This document shows positions 1 to 11,639 of a stretch of DNA of 64,000 nucleotides, piece by piece (within the stretch, counting starts at the first letter, position 1; each line of letters starts with the position of its first letter). Under the pieces are notes generated by a model, which worked only from the letters and a program-made list of their open reading frames with translations, ran no database searches and was not told where the DNA came from. The position numbers were made by a program, and so were the translations under genes. This DNA is from Dugong dugon (taxonomy: Eukaryota; Chordata; Mammalia; Sirenia; Dugongidae). The stretch spans positions 23,730,501-23,794,500 of the forward strand of contig CM057476.1 of NCBI GenBank assembly GCA_030035585.1, written 5' to 3'.

Positions 1-780
1 CACCACCACTAAGCTTCAAGGGACGCTCAGTACCAAACACTTCATCCCACAAAGCTGGGGAGGCTGCCTTCCTCCCGTCACCTGTCCATCCCAGCACTGG
101 CTGCCCAATGAGCTCTTGGCTGCCTGGGGCTGATATAGACCATGCACAGCCAGACTGTCCACTGGACCTAGGAGAAGTGGATTCTGGGGAGTATCAAGGA
201 GATGACAGACATATGGGGGGCTCCCTGAGAACCTGGACTTCAAGCTCTCCCCTCTCCCCGCCATCCATCCCTGCAAGGCTAAGTCCAGATCCTCTCTCTA
301 TTTGTCCGCTCCCGGGCTCTGTCCTGTTCAACCTTCACCTGCGCCTTGGTGGCCTTTACCTCCTCTCAGATCTTCCAGTCTTGCAGAATCTTCCCAAAAG
401 CAAATGGAGCCAGGTGACCCTGTGAGGAAAACATTCTGTCTCCCCACTGCCCTCAGGCTTAGAACTGAACATCGTCCAGCCTGCTGGTCCTCACTCTGTT
501 TCCACACTCAGGACACCAAACATCTCTCAATTCCCTCAGATGACTACAGAGCTTTTCCATTCCATTCTCTCTGCCTTCCAATACCCACTCACTCTTCAGT
601 TTCAGCTCAGACATCACCCCCCCCCTTAAAGGAAGGTGTCCCACACCTCACGTCTGGGTTACATGCCCAGTAGGCTCCCCACTCACAGCACTTATGCCAG
701 AATCATCTGTTGATTTGTATGGTTCCTCTGATGTAGGCAGAGATGTTGGCTACTTTTTATAATCTTCTAAGATTTCTGGG
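1..780. other. Intergenic, no gene; weak L2-like segment
   Basis: No coding frame is convincing. Part of 420-760 (cttcagtttcagctcagac, then a long C run, then cactcacagcacttatg) resembles the L2 3' region. The rest is unassigned. Confidence 0.4.
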
Positions 781-1795
781 AAAGACACAACTCCAGTAGC
801 CATAAGAGAGAAGCTTGATACATTTAGGTACATAAAAATTAAAGATTTCTGGAGAAAAAAAGCAATATGATTAACTGTGGAAAATTTTTGCAATATACAG
901 GTCAGATAAAAGGCTAATTTCTTCCATATATAAAGAGCTCCTACAAATCAATGATGTTGATCAGTGACCCAATAGACAAATGGACAGCTCAGAATGAAAA
1001 GGCATTCAACTTCATTCAGAAGAAAAGCAATGCAAGTGAAAATCACAATGAGATAGCACCTTACCCAACTGATGGGGAGGACTTAAACTTTTTTGATAAA
1101 TGGTTTGGCAAGAGTGTAGGCAAAATGTCACCTCCACATATGCCCTCTTTGGAGCACAGTTGGTAATATATAATAAAATGTAAAGTCTACACTCTTTTGA
1201 TCAAGTAATTCCATTTGATACTTGTAGACGTTTCTTACAGGTATATTTGCAAGAAAACACAAGGGAATTAACTGCAGCACTGTCTGTAGGAATAAAAGAC
1301 TAAAAACACACTAAATGCCCATGGCAGGAGACTGGTAAAGTAAGGTACATCCATCAGTGAAATACTCTACTGCCATTAAAAAGAGCAAGGGGATAAACAA
1401 AATGTGGTATATCCATACAACAGAATATTAGTCAGCCATAAAAAGGAATGACATTTTGATACACACCACAATGTGGATGAACCTTGGAGATATTATGCTA
1501 AATGAAAGAAGCCAGTCACTAATATGTGATTCTGATTATATGAAATGTCCTGAATAGGCAAATCCATAGAGACAGAAAGTAGATCAGTGGTTGCCAAGAG
1601 GTGAGATCAGGGGATAAAGGCGAGTGACTGCTAATAGATACATAGTTTCTTTTGGGAGTGATGAATGTACTCTAAAATTAGATAGTGGTGATGGTTGTAC
1701 AACATTGTGAATATACTAGAAACCACTGAATTGTATACATTTAAAGAGTGGATTTTGTAGTATATGAATTATATCTAACAAAGCTGTTACGTAAA
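781..1795 (+). mobile_element. Old L1 (L1M-type) 3' end
   Basis: Decayed ORF2 C-terminal coding (gtggtatatccatacaacag, then gaagccagtcac) followed by an old L1 3' UTR (tggtgatggttgtacaacat, then an end with aaagctgtta). Sense orientation, related to the copy at 6400-6935. Confidence 0.8.
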
Positions 1796-2061
1796 AGAAT
1801 GAAGTAGGTCTAAATGTTTTGATTTGGAACAATTTTCATTGTCAGCTGTTAAGTGAAAAAAGTAAGTGCAACTGGGTGTAAAGAATGCTGCCTTTTTGTG
1901 GGGAAATTGCAGGAATATGTACCCATAAATTCTGGAATTCTGGACGCATGGTCTCTAGAAGGAGTCACAAGAAGCTGCTCACTGGTTGCCTTTGGGAAGG
2001 TGAACTGAGGAACTGGGGATGCTAGTTTTCATGGTGAATCCTTTAGCACAGTTGGAAAACA

Positions 2062-2340
2062 GTTGTTGTGGTTGTTATCTGCCGTTGAGTTGGCTCTGAC
2101 TCATGGTGATTCCATGTACAGCAGAGTGAAACACTGCCTGGTTCTGCGCAATCCCCATGATTGCTTTTGGTTCAGACAGTTGTGATCCATAGGGCTTTCA
2201 CTGGCTAATTTTCAGAAGTAGATTACCAGGCCTTTCTTCCTAGTCTGTCTTAGTCTGGAAGCTTCTTGGAAACTTGGTTGGCATCGTATAGAAACATGCA
2301 GCTTCCAATGACAGATGGGTGGTGGCTGTACCTGAGGTGC
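2062..2340 (-). mobile_element. tRNA-Gly-headed SINE, antisense, head lost
   Basis: Tail complement (ttgttatctgccgttgagtt), then tgatccatagggctttcact, cctttcttcctagtctgtct and gtggctgtacctgaggtgc. It matches the antisense of the copy at 28752-29108 but stops before the tRNA head. Confidence 0.75.
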
Positions 2341-2389
2341 TCATACTGAGAAAATACAAATACCACAGTCATTCTTTGTTCTAAAAATT

Positions 2390-2391
<2 letters not shown>

Positions 2392-2430
<39 letters not shown>
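2392..2430. repeat. (TG)n microsatellite
   Basis: About 19 uninterrupted GT dinucleotides, then a mixed GT/CA region to about 2460. Confidence 0.95.
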
Positions 2431-2433
<3 letters not shown>

Positions 2434-2498
2434 TCGTGCACATGCATATGGGTGCACATGTAAGATGGCCACTCTTATAATCCCTGGATCTGGTAGCT

Positions 2499-2582
2499 AT
2501 GGCCTGCAGCCTGGGAGGGCTCCTGGGTACTGGGGTGAGTATGGTCTGCAGCCTGAGAGGGCTTCTGGGTGCTGGGGCGAGG
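2499..2582. repeat. 42-bp tandem duplication
   Basis: Two units starting atggcctgcagcctg and atggtctgcagcctg, exactly 42 bases apart and 36 of 42 identical. The unit length is a multiple of three but no gene is supported here. Confidence 0.85.
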
Positions 2583-3574
2583 TTTCTCTGCAGATTTCCA
2601 CCTCTGGAGAGGAAGATGGGGCAGGCGGAGGAGCCGCAAATGCCTGGGCTGCTTCAGGAGCTGCACTGCTCAGAGTGGGCAGAAAGGATGCAAAGGGATG
2701 GACAAATGTGAGGCCTTCTCCTTAGCAAGATTCCCACTTCCCTTCTTCTGGCACCTCCTCTCAAATCCTGGGAGGCTGCAGGGCTCTGTCCTCTGCAGGC
2801 CTGTCCCAAGGTCCCCAGCTTCTCGCAATACACCTGGAGTGGAGGCTGCTTTGAGGAAGGTGGGGAGGAAGGTGTGCCAGCTGGAGGGAAAGGGGCTGCG
2901 CCTGTGGACAGCTTGGAGCCAGAAAGAGCTGAAGTGGGCTATGTCCTCCTCTGATCCCAAGGAGGGAGGAAAAGGAAGAGGTAGGAAGCAAATAGAGACA
3001 GATGTAGATGCGAGAGAGAGACAGAGGCCTAATGTCAGCATAGAGGAAGATCACGCTCAAGATGAAGAGAGAGTTACAGCAGAGTCCCACAGGTGGTGAT
3101 GCAGAGAGAACACAGACCAAAGGGAGGACAGGAGGGTGGAGAGAGGGAGTGGGGGCTGGCAGAAGTGGGCCAGGGAGAGGCCCTGAGTTGGGCCAGTATC
3201 TATGTGACTGCACTGCATTATCACAGCTGCCCCATGAGGAGATATTTTGGTCCAGGAAAGGGAGGCCAGGGACAAGGGTAAACCACACCGTCAGTGAGGA
3301 GCAAAGCAGGATTCAAACTGGTTGCAGACCCTGGGGCAGGCAGCAAGGACCGTCCAGGTCCAGATCGGCCTCGGGGACCTGCACTGTGTCCATCTCCCTC
3401 CTGACGGGGCCTGCTGGCCCATCTGGACTACTTGTGCCCAGCCCTGGTGTGACATGCCCAGCAGCACAGCTGACCTGCCTTGGACTTCTCTGGCAAGAAG
3501 GGTGGTCTGGTGTGGGGAAGGGGCCTGGTGTGGGCTAATGTTGCTGGGTCTGTAGGCTCAACTTGGCCAGACGG
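2583..3574. other. Intergenic, no recognised feature
   Basis: GC-rich, purine-rich DNA (2860-3180) with overlapping chance frames on both strands. Nothing familiar in any translation. Confidence 0.5.
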
Positions 3575-3745
3575 AGGTTGGAATCCACTTGTGTCTTCCT
3601 CACTGTGTGACCTTGGCCAAGTCACTTCCCCTCTCTGAGCCTCAGTGTTTTCACCTGGAAAATGGGGATAGCAGCCTCATAGGGGTGGGTTGCTATGGGG
3701 AGCAGTTAAATGAGGCATGAGGAGCTCCTGGCCCAGGGCCTGACA
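3575..3745 (+). repeat. MIR SINE
   Basis: MIR core is clear: tgaccttggccaagtcactt, then ctctctgagcctcagtg, aaaatgggg and a 3' end with ggcccagggcctgac. Confidence 0.8.
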
Positions 3746-4220
3746 TGTGGTGTCAGGAAAGGTACCCATGATGAATCCAAGGCACGTTACATGTAGTCTG
3801 CAGGAGGGGAGAAGAAATCCAGGTGCTGACAATGCAAGGCCTGGGACAGACCACGGGGTCAGACTCTGGCAAAAGGAATATTGGGGAAGGATCTGGGGTT
3901 TCTTAAAAGCATTTTGCTACCAACTGCTGCCTGAAAGCTCCTATTGGTTAATCTCTTGGGCTGTAGGAAAGAAAATCTATGTTGAAATTCAAAATGCTCC
4001 ACTAGGAGGGATACCATATTTATTCAAGACTAGACTGAATCATTAATTTACTGTCATTTTGTCTGGCTTTGCAAAGCTGCCTCAGGGAGAGCTGTTCCTC
4101 TTTGCAGGTACTCTGCCTGCAATTAGGAAGCTCCACCACTAGGTGGAGTCTTGGTTTTTGCACCAGCACAGAATTGACAAATAGATATTCTTCTCCCGGG
4201 CCAGTTCTGATCCACACCTG
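3746..4220. other. Intergenic, no recognised feature
   Basis: No gene, simple repeat or familiar interspersed repeat was seen. Confidence 0.5.
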
Positions 4221-4400
4221 TTGTTGTTAGGTGCCATTGAGTTGGTTCTGACTCATAGCCACCCTATGTACAACAGAATGAAGCGCTGCTCGGTCCCGCG
4301 CCATCCTCACTGCTATGTTTGAGCCCATTGTTGCAGCCACTGTGTCAGTTGATCCAGCTGAGGGTCTTCCTCTTTTTGGCTGACCCTCCATTTTACTAAG
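4221..4400 (-). mobile_element. RTE LINE 3' end, antisense
   Basis: Same sequence as the 3' ends of the long RTE copies: ttgttaggtgccattgagtt, then gagcccattgttgcagccac and gagggtcttcctctttttgg. Confidence 0.85.
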
Positions 4401-4477
4401 AATTATATTTAATTGTACTTTTTAGAACAAATGGAATGCTTTAAAAAACACTTGGACATAAATATTGGAATATTAAA

Positions 4478-4678
4478 ACCAGTTGCCGTTGAGGTGACAC
4501 CAAACTCATGGTGACACTGTGTGTCAGAGTAGACCTCTGCTCCCTAGGGTTTTCAATGGCTGATTTTTTGGAAGCAGATTGCCAGACCTTTCTTCCAAGG
4601 CACCTCTGGTGGATTTGAAACTCCCACATTTCAGTTAGCACCAAGTGTGTTAACTCTTTGTACCACCCAGGGACTCCA
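4478..4678 (-). mobile_element. AfroSINE, long form, antisense
   Basis: Tail complement tgccgttgaggtgacacc at left, middle ttttcaatggctgatttttt, head complement accacccagggactcc at right. Confidence 0.85.
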
Positions 4679-4889
4679 TTAGAATATTAGTATTACTAAC
4701 CACTGCCCAAAAAGGGATACTCATAAAAATCACTTTTGTAATAAGGAACATATAGTTTATGAATGGATACATACACAGCAAGATATTTAAGCAAGGAAAC
4801 GCTTAGGTACAATCTGACACTTTTCTTACTAATTGTTAATGGTTAAAATTTTTAATTTTTTTCCATAATAGTTTTAAAGAGAAAAAAAA

Positions 4890-5097
4890 CAGTTTCTGTC
4901 CAGTCGACTCCAACTCATGGTGACCCCATGTGTGTCAGAATAGCAGAATAGAACTGTGCTCCGTAGGGTTTCAAGGGCTTCTCTTTCAGAAGTAGATTGC
5001 CAGGTCTTTCTGTCAAGGTGCCTTTGGGTGGACTTGAGCCTCCACCCTTTCCATTAGCAGCTGAGCACATTAACTGTTTGCACCACCCAGGGACTCA
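4890..5097 (-). mobile_element. AfroSINE, long form, antisense
   Basis: Left tctgtccagtcgactccaac; right ccattagcagctgagcaca and caccacccagggactc. Confidence 0.85.
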
Positions 5098-5924
5098 GTT
5101 TTAAAGGAAGAAACCTTGAATGCCTTCCGTCACCTGTTTTTCGCTACGTACTCGTAAGCACCTCTTTGGTCTTGAAGACAAGACTATCACAGCTTCGCTC
5201 AGGTTTGTGGTTGTCTGATCGCTCAGCTGCCGTCTTACTGAGCCCGTTCTTGGAAGAAACTATAAAGGACCAAGAAAACCTTTTTAGCCACACGCTTCTT
5301 AAGAATTGCTGACTTTTCTTAAATCATTCTTTTTCATCAGTAATCCCTCAGAGACTTCTTAAAACCTTTTTAGTGGTAAAACATTATAACAACAATATAT
5401 CATTAAAAACATTTTTTAAAAAGAAAATAAATCATCTGTAATCCACCCATCTTAACGTGATGATTCTGCAGGTTTTCGTTTGGGGTTTTTCTGGTTTTTT
5501 TTTTCTTTAAATTACCAAAGAAAGAGAAGTTCCAGCCCCTTGAATATCTTTCCCCCACCCCCAGGCAGCTGAAAATCCTCCTTCTTTCTCTTACCCTTAG
5601 CTGTTTGTCCTTTGAAGTCAAAGCTGGTTTTATTCCTAATCTACACTGAATGGTCCTTTATCGACAGTCACACACGAGATCAGAGGGGGCCAGACACAGG
5701 CTGCCTTCTGCCAAGGGCCAGAGTTATCACAGCTTCCGAGGGCACAACCGCCCTCTCAAAACCACACTCACTGTAAGTAAACATGAGCAGAGGGCCGTCT
5801 GCAGGGCAACACCAGGGATCTTTCTGGGCATTATAGGTGTGCCCACACTTGCTTGTCTCTAATTTGTCACTTTTGGGATCTCTAGTATATCACTTTTGTA
5901 ATTAAAAATATAAGTTATTTTTTA
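5098..5924. other. Intergenic, no recognised feature
   Basis: Unassigned DNA, AT-rich at 5380-5520, with no coding signal. Confidence 0.5.
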
Positions 5925-6155
5925 GACAGGCCCATAAAACAACAATAGACTAAAGAGTCACACCAGCCCACGGGCAAGGACTAGAAAGCAGGAAGGGACA
6001 GGAAAGCTGATAATAGGGAACCCAAGTTTGAGAAGGGAGAGTGTTGACATGTCATGGTGTTGGTAACCAATGTCACAAAACAATATGTGTACTAATTGTT
6101 TAATGAGAAGCTAGTTTGTTCTGTAAACCTTCACCTAAAGTACAATAATTAAAGG
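5925..6155 (+). mobile_element. Afrotherian L1 3' end
   Basis: Matches the 3' terminus of the L1 at 53739-61814: ctgataatagggaacccaag, then gtcacaaaacaatatgtgta and ccttcacctaaagtacaat, ending in an A-rich tail. Confidence 0.8.
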
Positions 6156-6399
6156 ATCTGAAAAAATATATGTTATTTTTTTTAGTGTAGTGAAAACATA
6201 CATAACAAAACTTTCACCAATTTAACAGTTTCTACGTGTACAATTCAATGACATTGATTAAAAGTATGTTATTAATAAGTTCATGTGATCAATTATGTGG
6301 TCTAAATTGGAAAAAGTAGACAAGGTCAGTAGGTAGTATTTATTACTGCAAATTTGAATCACATGATTAAAATACAAACTGAAAAACTATTTTAAATTT

Positions 6400-6935
6400 A
6401 AGAACACATTCACCACTTGTAGGTATATACCCAAGAGAATTGAAAACATGTCACTTGAATGTTCATAGCAACATTATTCATAATAGCCAAAGAGTGGAAA
6501 CAACCCAGAATATTCATCAACTGACGAATGGATAAACAAAATGTGATCTGTCCATACAATAGAATATCATTTGGCAATAAAAAAGAATGCAGTACTGATA
6601 CAAGCCATAATCCGGATGACTCGTGAAAACATTATGCTGAATGAAAGAAGCCAGTCACAAAAGACCACATATGTATGATTCCATTCATATTCAATGTCCA
6701 GAATAGGCAAATCTATAGAGACAAAGTAAGTTAGGGGTTGCCTAGGGCTGGGGTTCAGGAGAAATAAGGAGTGACTGCTAATGGGCACAAGGTTTCTTTT
6801 TAGGGTGATGAAAATATTCTGAGATTGATTGTGGTGATGGTTGCACAACTCTATGACTATTCTAAAAATCACTGTACACTTGAATGAATTGTATGGTCTG
6901 TGAATCAGATCTCAATAAAGCTGTTACATTTAAAA
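6400..6935 (+). mobile_element. Old L1 3' end
   Basis: Decayed ORF2 end (aatggataaacaaaatgtga, then aagaagccagtcacaaaaga) and a 3' UTR ending ctcaataaagctgttac plus A run. About 500 bp related to 781-1795. Confidence 0.8.
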
Positions 6936-7635
6936 AAAAATGCAAGCAGAACTGAAAACATTAAAGGTGAGAAAAAAGTGCTTCCCAAGACTCTGAGGAA
7001 GGAAGATGGGCTGACAGGGTGGGGTAGGGTAGGAGAGAGAAGGGCAGCCTTCTCTGGTCTTCAGCTCCCCCAGGAACACCATGGAACACTAGGCCTGCAG
7101 TGGGTGGCAGTGATTCCACAGTGAACAAGACAGACAAGGGTGATGTGGGTCCTGAGAGGGAGAAAACGGGTGAAGCCACCATTACACCACTGTGATAGTC
7201 CATGATGAGGAAATCCCAGGGGGCTATGGGGGCTCAGAGTAATCCCCTAACCCAGCCCCTGTTGTCAAGGGAGTCATGGGGTGGGGGCACCTAAACTGAG
7301 ACTTGTTGGGTGAGCAAAAGTTGTTTAGGTGAACCCTGGGTGAAGAGACCCAGGCAGAAGGAACAGCAGGGATAGAATGGGGGAGGCCTGAAGGCAAGAG
7401 AAAGCTTAGACCCCTTCAGACACCAAGGGATGGTAAGACCACTCCAGGGCGGCTTCCTGAGGCCCTGGGAGCCACCGTGAGACTTGAAGTAAGGAGGGAC
7501 TTGGTCTGGCCTGTGCGCTTGAAAGATCCCTCCTGCTGTCAGCTGGAGGGTGGACTGGAAGGTCAAAGGCTGGAGGCTGGGAGACCAGGAAGTGGTGATG
7601 GCCCAGGCTGGTGATGTTGGCTGGGAGTAGAGAGT
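6936..7635. other. Intergenic, no gene
   Basis: GC-rich. The phrasing (gagacttgaagtaaggaggg, then ggaagtggtgatggc) suggests a very old interspersed repeat I cannot assign. Confidence 0.4.
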
Positions 7636-8087
7636 TGTAGTGGGTTGAACTGTGGCCCCCAAAAAGATATATCCGTGTTCTGGAACCCATGAATGTGACC
7701 TTATTTGGAAAAAGGTCTTTGCAGATGTAATTAGGTTAAGGCTCTCAAGATGAGATCATCCTGGGTTACACGGGTGGGCCCTAAACCCAACGCCAAGTGT
7801 CCTTATAACAGAGAGACACACAGAGGAGAGACACAGGGAGAAGAGGAGGTGCCAGGTGAAGACACAGGCAGAGATTGGGGTGATATGTCCCCAAGCCCAG
7901 GAACACCTGGAGCCACCAGAAGCTGGAAGAGACAAGGAAGGATCCTCTCCTAGAGCCTTTGGAGGGAACATGGCCCTGCTGACACCTCGATGTCAGACTT
8001 CTGGTCTCCAGAACTGTGGGAGAATAAATCTCTGTTTAAAGCTGCCAAGTTTGTGGTTATTTGTTATGGCAGCCACAGGACACTAAC
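7636..8087 (+). mobile_element. Old solo LTR-like element (ERVL/MaLR type)
   Basis: Begins tgtagtgggttgaactgtgg, followed by cccccaaaaag. Internal signatures: atgtgaccttatttggaaa, gcagatgtaattaggttaag, ccagaactgtgggagaataa. It ends in cactaac. Related in plan to the LTR at 38853-39321. No internal viral genes are present. The class is inferred from the ends and layout. Confidence 0.65.
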
Positions 8088-8094
8088 CCCGGAG

Positions 8095-8540
8095 CAGTGG
8101 CATCACTAGTGGGGCAACTCTTGGTGTCACCTCCCCCGCCCCATGCCACTTACCACAATATTGTAGTTAAAACACCAGAAAATTTGACAAAATCAGTGAC
8201 TATGAAAACACCAGCAGCATGCTCGTAGCAGTACAGATGAAACCACATGATTCAAAGTGTCATTGTAATTGGGTAACAATGACAACTCTGACTAGAGCGC
8301 GTTAGAAGGTTCAAAAAGTAAATTAGCATAGAGTTTTAGCCTGGTAGGTATACGGATACATGTAAGCTGGGCTTACGAAAAATGTTTTTTGTTGTTATAA
8401 TTAACTACAGGGATATTTTTACAAAAAATAATGAATTTCTGTTGAAACACTGCACAAAAATTTTATAGACATTCATTTTGGTGTCAGTGCCTCTGACAGT
8501 GTCATCCGGTGGGGTCCACATCCACCTAGTGAAACCACTG
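8095..8540 (+). mobile_element. hAT-like non-autonomous DNA transposon
   Basis: 446 bp with imperfect 15-base terminal inverted repeats (CAGTGGCATCACTAG at 8095-8109; CAGTGGTTTCACTAG as complement of 8526-8540) and flanking 8-mers ccccggag (8087-8094) and cccaggag (8541-8548), 7 of 8 identical. An 8-bp target duplication and CAGTGG ends are characteristic of hAT elements. It has no transposase frame and is an internally deleted form of the copy at 53402/62254. Confidence 0.8.
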
Positions 8541-8548
8541 CCCAGGAG

Positions 8549-8880
8549 GTAATTATGCGGTTGGAGAGAGGCCAATAGATTCCAGAGATTTTTAGAAGGT
8601 AGAAATAACTTCATCCCCACACCCCATCTCCTGCCTGAATTTCAAGGCATTACCTTTTACCCCAGTTGCAATCATTTCCTTCAAGTGTGAACTGTTTGAG
8701 GGCAAGAGAGAGGGTGGGGGTGGCGACAGCTCAGGAACGGAGAGTTATAGGAATCACTTCTCTGCTTGGAGAGGTGCGGGGTGCGATGGGAGGAGTGTGG
8801 ATCCCACAGACAGGAGTGATCAGTCATGAGATCATGCATGCAGCTCCTCTCAGGTGAGCCCCGATGGCTCATCTGTAAAA
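8549..8880. other. Intergenic, no recognised feature
   Basis: Nothing recognisable. Confidence 0.5.
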
Positions 8881-8881
8881 T

Positions 8882-9161
8882 GACGTCTCAGATATCTAGT
8901 GTTGCTATAACAGAAATATCACAAGTGGATGGCTTGAAAAAACAGAAATTTATTCTCTCCCAGTTTAGGAGGCTAGAAGTCCAAATTCAGGGCACCAGCT
9001 CCAGGGGAAGGCTTTCTCTTTCTGTTGGCTCTGGGGGAAGGTCCTTGTCATCAATCTTCCCCTGGTCTAGGAGCTTTTCAGCCCAGGGACCTCAGGTCCA
9101 AAGGACGTGCTCCACTCCCAGCTCTTCTTTCTTGGTGATATGAGGTCTCTCTCCTCTCAGA
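8882..9161 (-). mobile_element. Solo LTR (38853-type), 3' half, antisense
   Basis: Read on minus: ccatccacttgtgatatttc, gagagaataaatttctg, ggacttctagcctcc; matches the 3' half of the LTR at 38853-39321. Interrupted by the RTE copy at 9162. Confidence 0.75.
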
Positions 9162-10009
9162 GAAGCTGGAGTACATGAAGAAGAACGGGGCTTCAGGATA
9201 GTAGGAAGACTCTTTAACAACCTGCCATATGCAGATGACACAATCTTGCTTGCTGTAAGTTAAGAGGACTTTAAGCACTTATTGATGAAGATCAAAGACC
9301 ACAGCCTTCAGTATGGATTACACTTCAACATAAAGAAAACAAAAATCCTCACAACTGGACCAATAAACAAAATCATGATAAATGGAGAAAAGATTGAAGT
9401 TGTCAAGAATTTAATTTTATTTGGATCCACAATCAACACCCATGGAAGCAGCAGTCAAGAAATCAAAAGACGCATTGCATTGGGCAAATCTGCTGCAAAA
9501 AATCTCTTTAAAGTGTTGAAAAGCAAAGATGTCACCTTGAAGACTAAGGTGTGCCTAACCCAAGCCATGGTGTTTTCAATTGCCTCATATGCATTAGAAA
9601 ACTGAAAGATGAATAAAGAAGACCAAAGAAGAATTGACGCTTTTGAATTGTGGTGTTGGTGAAGAATATTGAATATATCATGGACTGCCAAAAGAATGAA
9701 CAAATCTGTGTTGGAAGAAATACATCTGAATGCTCCTTAGAAGCAGGGATGGCAAGCCTACATCTCACGTACTTTGGACATGTTATCAGGAGGGATCAGT
9801 CCCTAGAGAAGGACATCATGCTTGGTAAAGTGGAGGGTCAGCGAAAAAGAGGAAAACCTTCAACGAGATGGATTGACACAGTGGCTGCAACAATGGGCTC
9901 AAGCGTAATGATTGTGAGGATGGTGCAGGACTGGGCAGTGTTTCATTCTGTTGTACACTGGGTCACTATGAGTCAGAACCGACTCGATGGCAGCTAACAA
10001 CAACAACTC
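9162..10009 (+). mobile_element. RTE-clade LINE, 5'-truncated, inserted in an LTR
   Basis: The 3' 848 bp of an RTE element, ending in the tail ccgactcgatggcagctaac plus (aac)n. The LTR resumes right after it. Short direct repeats of the LTR (ctcctctc) flank the insertion, as expected for target-primed insertion. Confidence 0.88.
9205..9980 (+). pseudogene. RTE ORF2 C-terminal remnant
   Basis: C-terminal part of an RTE/BovB-type endonuclease-reverse transcriptase. The catalytic YADD is intact (NNLPYADDTILLA, about 9217-9250). The next blocks are HFNIKKTKILTTGPINK, KSKDVTLKTKVCLTQAM and VFSIASYALE, then a stop at 9603-9605. The hallmark Trp-Cys-Trp motif is followed by a stop at about 9660, then RILNISWTAKR. 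At least one frameshift follows near 9700. No function is expected. Confidence 0.85.
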
Positions 10010-10262
10010 CTCTCTGCTCAATTCTCTCTTTTGTATCTCAAAAGAGACTGACTCAAGATACAACCTAATCCTGTAGATTGAGTCCTGTATCGTTAACATA
10101 GCTGCCTCTAATCCTGCCTCATTAACATCGTCGAGGTTAGGATTTACAACACATAGGATAATAACATCAGATCACAAAATGGTGGACAACCGCACATGAC
10201 TGGGAATCATGGCCTAGCCAAACTGAAACATACTTTTGGGGGACACAATTCAATCCATAACA
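10010..10262 (-). mobile_element. Solo LTR (38853-type), 5' half, antisense
   Basis: Continuation of the LTR at 8882-9161. On the minus strand it starts tgttatggattgaattgtgt, the same opening as the copy at 38853. Confidence 0.75.
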
Positions 10263-10439
10263 AATGGTGTGATAACAGAGCCCTGCAAGCTGAGGATTGG
10301 GGAGTGTGTAGACCAAGTGCCTGGCATGCAAAAACATTCTATAAATGGCAACAATGATTATACCTTCATAAAACCCACAAGAGTGCGAGAAATAACATTT
10401 TAGGATGCAAAATCCCAAACCTTCAGAACCTTCCAAGGT

Positions 10440-10632
10440 CCCTAGCTGGCATAAACAGTTTGTGCTTGCCTACTAACCTAAAGGTTGGTGGTTTGAAGAA
10501 GAAAGGCCTGTCAAGCTGCTTCCATAAAGATCACAGCCAAAAAAACCCAATGGAGCATTTCTACTCTGTAACACATTGGGTTGCCATGAGTTGGAATCAA
10601 ACTGGGTGTCAACGAGTTTGGTCTGGTTTTTG
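10440..10632 (+). mobile_element. AfroSINE, long form
   Basis: Head ctactaacctaaaggttggt, then ttccataaagatcacagcc, then gttgccatgagttggaatca; ends gtttggtctggttttt. Confidence 0.8.
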
Positions 10633-11138
10633 GCAGAATCTTCCCCGCTGGCCTCTTGGGAGAACTAATAGCACTACGTGGCAGGAATGAGACAAGTATC
10701 ACCATGTGAGGGAACAGGGTGCTCCAGGGCCTGCAGAAACCACCAGGGCTCAGAGGGAGGACCGGCCAGATGCTGGTGCCTCCCCTCCAGTCACTGTCCA
10801 GGCCTGTGGCTGGCTTGGCTGCTCCGCTGCCTCCCACCACCCCGGCATGAGGGTACCAGGCGCTTCCAGGACAGAAGCCTGGGATGCATTTGGAAACCCT
10901 GGCAGAGGGGCTTCAAGTTGGGCCCCAGCCCGTCTGCCAGGGGACCACCATCTGGATCCTGTTTGTTGTCCCGTGGCAGGAGAATCTGAGCACAACTGTG
11001 GAAAGTGGTCGGGAGGAGGTGGCTTGCTCTGTGGCCAGGGCCCTGGCTCCCTGCTGGTGAGCAGCTCACTGGGGAGGGGGCGAGTTTGGGGGTTTCGGTT
11101 TTCAGAGTAGAGGTTTACTCTGGCTACCTGAAGGAGAC
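10633..11138. other. Intergenic, no gene
   Basis: GC-rich, with overlapping frames on both strands and no recognisable domain. Confidence 0.5.
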
Positions 11139-11140
11139 AG

Positions 11141-11345
11141 GAGTCCCTGGGTGGTGCAAATGGTTAACACTCTCAGCTGCTGACTGAAAGGTTGGAGGTT
11201 CCAGTCCACCCAGTGATGTCTTAGAAGAAAGGCCTGGTGATCTAATTCCAAATAATCAGCCACTGAAAACCCTATGGAGTACAATTCTACTCTGACACAC
11301 GGGGTTGCCATGAGTCGGGGTTGACTCAACAGCAGCCGGTGCTGG
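11141..11345 (+). mobile_element. AfroSINE, long form
   Basis: Head agtccctgggtggtgcaaat, then gctgactgaaaggttggagg; tail ggttgccatgagtcggggtt. Confidence 0.85.
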
Positions 11346-11377
11346 TACCTGAAGGAGGAGCTGGTTTCCTCCAAGGT

Positions 11378-11411
11378 GCATGAATGAATGAACGAGTGAA
11401 TGAATGAATAT
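11378..11411. repeat. (GAAT)n short tandem repeat
   Basis: About seven imperfect GAAT units. Confidence 0.8.
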
Positions 11412-11429
11412 ATGGGGTGGTGGGGAGAC

Positions 11430-11615
11430 AGCAGGTGCTAGAGTCGTGGTCCTGGGTTGAAACCTGGCTCTGCCACTTAGTTGTTGGGCTGCTCATATCA
11501 CCTGCCTTGGCTTGGTTTTCTCACCTGTAAAACGAGGAGACTAGTAGAATTTCTCTTAAAACATTGTTGCTAGGATTCAGTGGGATAACACGAATGGCAG
11601 GATGCTTGATGAAGG
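11430..11615 (+). repeat. MIR SINE
   Basis: aacctggctctgccacttag, ttctcacctgtaaaacga and ggattcagtgggataacac follow the MIR consensus order. Confidence 0.75.
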
Positions 11616-11639
11616 GGAACCTTAGATTTTTAGTTTTTT

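Noticed and set aside
2396-3099. Candidate gene from overlapping frames of 109 and 176 codons
   Set aside because: The first begins inside the (TG)n repeat; the translations have no recognisable feature and antisense frames are equally long.
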